A stretch of DNA of 64,000 bases. Source: Tetmemena sp. SeJ-2015. Taxonomy: Eukaryota; Ciliophora; Spirotrichea; Sporadotrichida; Oxytrichidae. The stretch lies in the NCBI GenBank assembly GCA_027382625.1, contig JAJKFJ010021624.1, positions 1 to 64,000 on the forward strand, given 5' to 3'. The notes beneath the pieces are model-generated. The model saw only the letters and a list, made by a program, of their open reading frames with translations. It did not search any database and was not told the DNA's origin. Shown in pieces: positions 56,501-64,000 of this stretch. The position numbers and the translations under genes are program-made. The stretch's first letter is position 1, and the number at the start of each line of letters is the position of its first letter.

Positions 56501-57430
56501 TCTGATTGGTTGAGTAAATAGTCTATATTTGGCTTGTACTCATATTGCTTTTGCTTTGGAAGAAATTCATTGATAATAAGTCTGATGCAAGTTTTATAAG
56601 TCTCCCACATTTCTTGATAATGATTGATATGACTGTTTAGTCTAAGCATGTTGAAGTACACATTGATTGTTAAAATGGGATTGTTTGATTAGAGATAGAG
56701 TTCGGCCTCTAAATTTTGCCTTTCTATCTTATCTCCAAAAAACTCTGCCTTAAGTTCTATGAAATCTAAAGCCTCTCTGTATTTCCCCTGCTTTGATAAG
56801 ATTTTAAGATACAAAAGTATGAACTTCTTGTCTATCGTAAATAAAGGCTCTTTCATAAGTTTGAGCATCAGCAAATATGCTATGTCCAAAATCTTAGTTT
56901 CGAATTTCAAATTTAAGCTAATTAGATACATTGATTCCACTGCCCATTAAGCATGAATATCTCTTTGAAACGTTTTATAGAGCTATAGTGCTTAGTTTTA
57001 CTGTTTCAAAAGTTTATTTTCTCGTACATAAGAGAAGAAAAGTTCCTCACATAGCTCTTCACTATCAAGATTTATGCTCAGTACGTATTCTAGCAAATTT
57101 GTTGTCTCATTATACATTCCTAAGTCATTGTAGATGGTAAGCAAATATTTTGCAGTGACTGGATCAGAAGGCCTGTTTGTCTTAATTTCTTGTAAGAGAT
57201 CGACGCAGTCATTGTTTTTATTCATTTTAAGTAGACAAAAGGCTTTCATAGTTTTGTAGAAAACTTGATTTAGATTTTTAGAAGTCCCTAAAAGATTCAC
57301 AGAAGGTATCCTTACTTTAGTTGCAATACTTAATGGCTTTAGAGTAGTCTCCTTATTCGATATACTCCTATATTGTTTTCAGCGATTTGGCTTGCTCTTT
57401 CTTGTCGAATTTCAATTCTGTGGATTACAT
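53582..57430 (-). CDS. NAA25: N-terminal acetyltransferase B auxiliary subunit (NAA25/Mdm20-like)
   Basis: Start Met 57430 (MQSTELKFDKKEQAKSLKTI), TGA at 53582-53584, about 1270 codons. A 30-nt intron (GTAAGG..TTTTAG near 57328-57299) follows IQEYIEQGDYSKAIKYCNQ. TPR-like helices continue: LLKMNKNNDCVDLLQEIK, TAKYLLTIYNDLGMYNETTN, KQGKYREALDFIELKAEFFG, GYPCHEGTPMFNAMLDYIEL, NKTFNLFTAWLLKLYSKLGL, then a long helical C-terminus with a Lys-rich patch. Architecture and the (E/D)YLE-G...AI start match NAA25, which anchors the NAA20 catalytic subunit to the ribosome for co-translational acetylation of Met-Asp/Glu/Asn starts. One T-run near 55507 lacks a base. It contains no IES in 3.8 kb, unlike many neighbours. 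Confidence 0.82.
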
Positions 57431-57496
57431 TTTTAATTTGAATTTATTAGTTTTTAAAATCCATAAATAGCTAGATTAAAGGGCTAGAAAATATAA

Positions 57497-60320
57497 ATGA
57501 AGACATTTTCAAAGCCAAATATGTTCATAAGGAAAGTTTTTATAACAATACTGTTAAACTTCCTTGCTATTTCACAATTAAGCTGAGGTTGTCCTACTGA
57601 TACAAGGTTCTTTTCTGTATTTTAACTAGGTGCAGCTCCTTTTACAACTGCCGAGCTTTTTTCAGTTACAATCTCAATGAATAATGAGATATTCAGCTGT
57701 GGTACTTTGGACTCGAATACAGGATTCATAGCGGGAGCAACTTAAACTGGAAGTGCAATTTTCATTAAAGCTTTTCAACAAACTACAACTGTATGCTCCG
57801 ATATCGAGGCTTCTCCATCTGAGGATGCTTTATACTTTGGAGGTCGCTCAAATAATGCGAACATAGCTTGTTGCTCAAATACAGATGCAATTATTGGAAA
57901 AGTAAAAGCTGAGGATGGTTCTAGCATTTGGTTTTCAAGTTTCGGGACAACTAATTAGGATAGTGTTAACACAATTTCAACAAGCACTGATGGCTCGATT
58001 ATTTTTGCTGCAGGAATGACTAACTCTCACTCATTTATAGCAGCATTCTTGTCAACAACTGGAGTCTTACAATGGAGTAAAATTGGAGGTTGTTTATCAT
58101 ACACAGATATGATAAATGAATCCATAGTAGAAATGACTAATAACTATTTATATCTAGTCGGATCCACTTAGTGTGTAACTTCGAATAAAAGCAAATCATA
58201 CTTAAAAATGTTTAAAATGCTTTTAAAAAGTTTATTCATTATGACTCATATGTGATGAAGCTAAAAATAACGAATCAAAACATTTAATGGATAAACTACT
58301 ATGGAAACTCTGCCAATTCTGATCAAGGATTGAATATTGATTTCTCAGCTAATGATAAATCTATTTTCGTGGTTGGGAAAACTCAAATTAGTTCTGGATT
58401 TTATGGCGGGCTAGTCTATAAATTAGATAAAGATGGGACAAAGAACTTTGCTCTTAAGTATGCTGGAACCTCCACGAACAATAATTAAATGTATAATTTT
58501 TGCTCTGGCATTACAACTAATGGAGATGGAAGGATAGTATTTATAATGTGCTACTCGGATGAAACAGGTGTTTTGGGAAGTACTACCATATTTAAACTTG
58601 ATGGGTCTGATGGATCAATAATAAAGCAAATCTAATTTGACCTTGAAAAACAAGACAAGGGTATTAAATAAAGAGAGATAAATACGGGAATCTTGCCTTG
58701 ATTCAATTTATTTTCTCATTCTGAATACATACTCCTCAACTTACACTTTTCTCAATAAAGATCAACGATAATTGCAAGAATGATTTTTTTATTATGTCCT
58801 CAGAAATGGAGGATTGGAATGCATTCAGCAGTTCATCAGAAACTCTCACATCTCTTGGTGCGACATTTTTATCCGGATCTCTAACTTTGATACATAGTGC
58901 TCTTTCATCCATAACATTTACTGTGACAAGCATTGCTAATCCATTTTCATCTTAAACATCTTTTGGTCATTTTCTCAATCTTCAACCGCCTCAAACAATT
59001 TTTTTATTTGATAGCTCCAATGCAGGCAAAAGTTACCACTCCTTAATTGAAGACAGTTTCAATCGCTATTTATATTTTATTGGAAGCTTTTGTCAAGGTA
59101 CTACGAGTAAATACCCAACTTAAGTTGGTTTAGATATAGATTAGACCACCTTACCAGTAGGCCTTTCTTATAGTACTGTGACTAAGTAATTATCAGGTAC
59201 TCCCTCCAACTATTTATTTTATGGCATCTTCAGTGTTAAAGTATCTTATACGGCTTCTGCTACTTTGATTTAGAGCTCAGTATTTACGTTAAACGTTACT
59301 AAAATTCCAGATTTTGTGGCTAATTTTGCTTTGCAGCCAGATTTTGTAAACTTAGGAAACCCTTACCTTTACTAATTTACTTTATCTAATTTCATTACTG
59401 AAATTGCAGACTACCTTCCTCTGACTACTTCAATAACGTTATATGATGGAAGTGCACTTCCATCATGGTTACATTATGATCCTCTCACTTTTAAGATCTA
59501 TGGGACTCCCACTGCAAAAATGTATCCAGACATAAAATACAATCTCCAATTTTCTTTAGTACTCACAGCCACCAATAACATAGGAAACACCTATAAAGCA
59601 ATTCACAAAATTTATGCTCTATATATTATTTGTAATTAGTTTACAACTAACTCTGTGCTTCTGAATATCTTCTCATCAATTGATGGATTAAAAATAGTTA
59701 ATCTTGGAGCTCCTTATTTCTTATCTAAGTTGCAGGATTAGTACGTTATGGTAGGATAATCTGCAATATATAATCTTCCTAAATTTCAGGATTTTAACGG
59801 CACCACATCAGTTACAATAAAGATTCTCTTTGGAAAGGCAAATATGTTTTCAAAATACGACTCAAAGGCCAATAGGATAAGAATTTTAAATTTAATTACC
59901 CCTTGGAATGGAGATTAATTTATCAACTCTGGAATATATCCAGTCCAAATTTTCCTAATAGATTCAGACTATAATCCTAAAACTACAATCTAACTTATTT
60001 TTTAGTTTAATATCTCGTCTTTCACAATTTACGTGTAAGGTTAAATTATACCTACGAACCCTATTGATTCTAAAACACCATATCCATAAATTAAATCAAT
60101 AGACTCTGAAGGCAACATTGAAAAATTTATCATAAAAATTAATTTATATTATTGTAGTTGCATTCACATATTTTTATTCACGAAGAACATGACTATTTCA
60201 AATGACTACCAGAATTTAAACTCATCGGATTTAGATATCAAAATACAGTCAAATAGCATATTTATCGAACCACAAATATTGAAATTCACATGGAGAGTAA
60301 CAGATTTTTAACCCTGTCAA
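57497..60320 (+). CDS. Large surface-type membrane protein, extracellular part
   Basis: Start ATG 57497 with a signal peptide (VFITILLNFLAISQL), immediately followed in frame by TGA 57584-57586 and then clear coding (CPTDTRFFSVFQLGAAPFTT). Repeated beta-rich motifs follow: GSIIFAAGMTNSHSFIAAFL, LYLVGSTQ, FVVGKTQISSGFYGGLVYKL, RIVFIMCYSDETGVLGSTT, LYFIGSFCQG, then cadherin-like segments (LPSWLHYDPLTFKIYGTPTA; FQFNISSFTIYVQGQ). An IES with TCATA pointers lies at 58196-58245, and another interruption near 58640-58770 is unresolved. The repeated GG(S)xxxxFxxG pattern resembles propeller-type surface proteins common in ciliates. Likely a cell-surface protein continuing into the membrane part downstream. 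Confidence 0.7.
58196..58245 (+). other. IES with TCATA pointer in surface protein gene
   Basis: TCATA at 58196-58200 and 58246-58250. Removing 50 bp deletes a TGA and joins VTSNKSKSY to VMKLKITNQNIQW in frame. Confidence 0.85.
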
Positions 60321-60540
60321 TGTAAAATTATTATATCATGAAATTAAATCTAAAATATATTTTCAATATATTTAAATTTAATAATTGCTTCACATTAATT
60401 TTAATTTTTATTCAAAGAATTTTAAAAACATTAGCACTTAAAAACAAATAAATCTTAAATATATAAATAGAATTCCTTGTAAATCTTTTTAAATTAAGAG
60501 TTAAAATCTACAAAAATAATTAAAATATTCATAATTACTT
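60321..60540. other. Very AT-rich interruption or spacer
   Basis: Separates extracellular and membrane parts of the surface gene. It could be an IES or an intergenic gap. Confidence 0.35.
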
Positions 60541-62640
60541 TTAATGACTCTCAAAATTAAGTTTGACCACCCTTTGGAAATATCAAGAAATTCAGAGGAA
60601 GATGCCATTACTATTGAATTTGTCAACTCAAAAATTATTTAAAATTTATTAAACTTCTACAAATTTAAAGCAAGAGATTATGCTCGATATATTCCAGAAT
60701 CCTTTACAATCGAAGCTCAAGTTCTTATATTTTATTTTTCCCATGTAAAAACAAGACCCAAGTATGATATATTTAGAAATAACAATTTTTAGAACTTCTG
60801 AATTCCTTGGAGAAATTTTCAAAATCGATATCCATCCTCATATCAATTAAAACTAATATTTTAATTATGGTTACAGTCTCTTTGATACTTTGCTTTTTCA
60901 AGTAATTGCTTGATTCATTAAACTTTTTAGAGATTTGAGCATGGAAACTCTCTGGTAATTTGTGTTTTATATTCAGCTGATAGCAGTTCCTTACCTCTAT
61001 TAGCTAGATTTTCCACAGAATCTAAGATCATTAAGGAGCTTCTTTGTTTAAATGGCTTTACTTGATGTAAATAATTTATGGGACCTCAAAATTGGAGAAA
61101 ACAGCTATCTTGACTTAGATAATTATCCAGATGAGCTAGATGTAAATACAAATTTTTCTTAACTTATTAGGATAAGGCCTTTTCTAAAAATATAGTGAGC
61201 CTCTATCTCTACCTTATAATTTTGCTAGCTCTTACATTTGTAACTTTCTTGGTAAACTATATTTCCCTCAAGCGCATGATGTAAGATAAATTATGGATTA
61301 TATAGTACTATAGATTCAGAGGGTTTTATAGATCTCTTAGAAAAAAGATTTTCTACTCTGTCTACATAGGCTTCGTATTTCTTACTTTAATTATATATTT
61401 TTAATGCAGGTAATTTGTCTTGCCCCCATGAGTTTTTCAAAAGTAAGATTTTTTGTGTTATCAGAAGTTTAGCTCAGAAGCTAGGACTTAAATGATGGAC
61501 TAGATGCTATATTCGGAATAATCCTAGTGGGCGTGTATTTAACTCTCTTGGTTACTTTCTATCTCTTGCTAAAAAGAGAATACTCAAAGCTCAAATCAGT
61601 AAACTAGAGGTCACATTTATCTTACTTATTCAACAAAGTAGATGCAACTATCAATTATCAAAACAGGGCACTCATTTATACAACAAATTTAGAGAATGAT
61701 CTAGTTCCTTAAAATAATTTAAATTTCCACGAGTATATCAATTTTAACTTAGAAGGAGAGATTAGATCAGAAACTATTGGCTTTTGCTCTAATCCTTGAG
61801 AATTATTCTAAGCTGTTGTCATATCACTCCCATTAGAAATAATGGAATAATTTAGCTAAGCTTGTATCTGATGGTCAATTTTAAATGAAACTAAAATATA
61901 AATTTGAGTTTCATCCTGATAGATATCTATGCCTGGCCATTTAACAGTAATTTAGCAAACCATTAGCAATGGGTGAATGACGTTATAATATGCTTAAACG
62001 GATATTTGCTCTTGAACTGCTTAAATCTTCATTACAGAATGGAGTATAAATACTTTGTAGGCTTTTGGATTATAGCTCTATAAGTGGTTTTTATCGTATT
62101 TAACATTGCTATTTTCATTTACAGATTGGCAACTAAATTGTGCTGCATTTAGAATTAAAGTCATTAGACTATTCCAAACTTGGATATGTCTCTTTAAAAG
62201 CAAAGCATTTTCACAAAATCTAAGAACTTTAAGGAGGATTAAAAGCTTTAAGATAGCTTGGAGAGACTGAGGCTTGATCCGGACTCTGACTTAAATATTT
62301 TATAAATTCAACCAAGAGGGATCACCTTCACGAACCAGACTCAGAGTCCATGCCAGTCATAAATTCAAAACCCAAATCACCTTAAGAAGTCTATATAAGT
62401 CCACATTATATTTTGAACAAGATTCTAATAAATATTATTGCAAATTTATTTTTTAAGATGAGGAGTAAATGAAAAATACTAGAAAGACAAGGAGAGTTGT
62501 AAAGAAAAGAAAAAGATAGAGAGACTTTGATGAAATCAGTATTATGAATTAGCAGGATCCTCCTCCTTAATAAGTCCTTTCTCATTAGCAAAAACTTAAG
62601 CTCTAATTTAATTTTTATTCGAGGCATAGTTCAAAAGAAA
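60541..62640 (+). CDS. Membrane part of surface protein, or separate multi-pass membrane protein
   Basis: Coding stretches on the plus strand begin with LKIKFDHPLEISRNSEEDA and FKARDYARYIPESFTIEAQV, a pattern typical of the juxtamembrane region of ciliate surface proteins. Hydrophobic segments follow: LYLYLIILLALTFVTFLVNY, IFYSVYIGFVFLTLIIYF, and helices between 61500 and 62110 (GVYLTLLVTFYLLLKREY-like). The C-terminal part (about 62150-62640) is Lys/Gln-rich and probably cytoplasmic. The frame changes repeatedly, so IESs or introns are numerous but unresolved. The domain order (beta-rich ectodomain upstream, several TM segments here) suggests one gene from 57497, but a second start at 60541 (ACTTTTAATGACTC context) cannot be excluded. 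Confidence 0.5.
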
Positions 62641-63147
62641 TCTAATCGATAAGTAAAATGTAGTATTTATTACTTGATTATTATTGATTTTATATTTTTA
62701 AAAGTTTATAAGTTTGATAATCCTATAACTAAGAATCCTTAGTTTAACAAAGTTATTTCAATTGACGATCCAATTGATCATGAAAACACCCAGAGTATTA
62801 TTAAATTTTGTATTTAATTGTTAATTTATTAATTCATAATTATTTAATAACTTTTAAGCTAAAAGGAAAATGAAAGGAAATTTTCTATGAAACATAAATA
62901 AGAACAGATTTAGCAGTATTAGACATTTTTTAGCATGAAAGTATCTCTTAATCTATTTTTTATTTCTAGATTTTAATTTTTAAACATGTATATTTTTATC
63001 CGATCTTAACATTGACTTTAAGAAAAATTTAAAATCTAAATCTTTATTTTTTTGAAGTTAAGCAGGATTATTGAATTTATCATTCAAGAATTTATCTCTA
63101 AATTTAAATCAAAACATAAAATAGAAGAGAATAATTTAACAGATAAA
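62641..63147. other. AT-rich intergenic region
   Basis: About 500 bp of AT-rich sequence upstream of a secreted-protein gene. No coding seen. Confidence 0.5.
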
Positions 63148-64000
63148 ATGAAAATGACAGGTCAAAAGACCAGATTCCTCCTTCTCCTCTTTGCTTTAAT
63201 AAGTTTCGCTGCTTCATAACAAATAGGAGAAGCAAATGAGAAGAAATCTTCTAAAGCTCTAGGAAGAAGCTAAAAAGTGAAAATTATTTTATATTACAGC
63301 CATCAATTTTGGAGCAATACTTGGCGGATTTATACAACAAGTGCTAAACGAAGAGTACATTTACAACTTAAATGACTGCTATTTTTATGGAACTAAAATG
63401 CTCCAGATCGGCCAATCTTCTGCTGCAATGTTCTCAAAGAAAGACATCCTTGGATCATTTAATGAGGCTATGAAGATAGTTCACATTGCTCCCTACACCT
63501 ATGGAGAGATAATTTTTAATGCTTACAATTTTATTTAAGAGTGTATGAAACTTAAAGCGTCCTGGGATGAAATGTTTAATGCATATAGATGGATCACTTT
63601 CGAAAGTTTAGGAGACTCTGCTGTTTCTTATGCCTCCAACATTATTTTGAATTGGGCAGACCTCTCAAATGAAGTATATTGGATCATAGTGTTTTAAAAA
63701 TATTTGTGTATTCTTAAAAAGTATAAAAAGCTCTGTTTAAATAAAATGCTTAAATTAGCTAAAATTGGCCAATATTACAAATTCTCAGACTGGTAAAACA
63801 TCGGAGTGGAGTTGGGTAAGCTCACATCAGACCTTTTATTGAAAAATCCTATGAGAAGCTCCTACAACGTCAGAAATTCTGACTTTATCACACCCTACCT
63901 CCCTGATTCTATTGCAAAGAAGACTGTTACATCAAGTAATTTAGCAAAGTCAAAGAATTTGAAGAACTCATTGGAATCTAATTGGACCTATTCTGATGGA
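63148..64000 (+). CDS. Secreted protein of unknown family, 3' end beyond window
   Basis: Start AAAATG 63148 with a clear signal peptide (MTGQKTRFLLLLFALISFAA) and predicted cleavage after SFAAS. A 20-30 bp GT-rich/AG interruption near 63276-63300 precedes INFGAILGGFIQQVLNEEYI. The mature part continues NLNDCYFYGTKMLQIGQSSA, EAMKIVHIAPYTYGEIIFNA, WDEMFNAYRWITFESLGDS and SYASNIILNWADLSNEVYWI. After a weaker patch (63690-63750) comes IGQYYKFSDWQNIGVELGKL and a Ser/Asn-rich end truncated by the window. Mixed hydrophobic/helical composition with few Cys. No domain is recognised; a secreted or vacuolar role is inferred only from the signal peptide. Confidence 0.65.

Noticed and set aside
58736..58933. 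Minus-strand frame of 65 codons inside the surface-protein gene, first read as an interleaved MDS of another gene.
   Set aside because: The plus strand of the same bases encodes a good continuation of the surface protein (EMEDWNAFSSSSETLTSLG; ITFTVTSIANPF), so the minus frame is a shadow.

Overview
The window reads as germline (micronuclear) DNA of a spirotrich, Oxytricha/Stylonychia-like ciliate. It is AT-rich. Its genes only make sense if TAA and TAG encode Gln and TGA is the sole stop: topoisomerase IB, POLD2, NAA25 and a Sec14-like gene all read through many TAA/TAG codons and end at TGA. Introns are mostly short GT..AG (about 30-80 nt). Coding regions are also cut by short AT-rich inserts flanked by direct repeats. 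Removing an insert plus one repeat copy restores frame and conserved protein sequence. This is the pointer/IES (internal eliminated sequence) signature of spirotrich germline DNA, in which MDSs (macronuclear-destined segments) are joined during development. I saw no telomeric C4A4/G4T4 repeats. The species cannot be named from the sequence alone.

Layout. 0-4 kb: an unknown gene, the C-terminal kinase part of an ATR-like PIKK, and a protein kinase. 4.1-4.9 kb: an inverted-repeat element. 4.9-10.3 kb: three tandem SK-like K+ channel paralogues, all on the minus strand; the 5' half of the third is scrambled in an odd/even pattern. 10.8-19.8 kb: a helical-repeat gene, two uncharacterised genes and a CRAL-TRIO gene. 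20-30 kb: two C2H2 zinc-finger genes, POLD2 and two hypotheticals. 30-35.2 kb: a charged coiled-coil gene and a D-2-hydroxyglutarate dehydrogenase gene whose 5' and 3' parts lie on opposite strands. 35.4-43.7 kb: four coiled-coil genes. 43.9-48.7 kb: a secreted AbfB-like protein, topoisomerase IB and a tail-anchored coiled-coil protein. 48.6-53.5 kb: small genes including a mitochondrial-type thioredoxin, an IQ-motif protein and an AP-1 sigma adaptin with a missing segment. 53.6-57.4 kb: NAA25. 57.5-62.6 kb: a large surface-type membrane protein. 63.1 kb to the edge: a secreted protein.

The main discoveries are the scrambled loci. (1) In K+ channel copy 3, five pointer pairs (ATGGAGACCT, TTGAAGAT, TAAGATCTCAGA, GTTGGTTGT, TACAC) rejoin segments from two interleaved clusters into one reading frame through S1. 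One segment also carries a second 9-bp pointer match leading in frame into copy 2, which suggests a segment shared by two genes. (2) In D2HGDH, a 10-bp pointer (AACCCATTCA) present in inverted orientation joins the minus-strand 5' part to the plus-strand 3' part. Several single-base frame slips, mostly in homopolymer runs, look like long-read assembly error and limit exact gene models.
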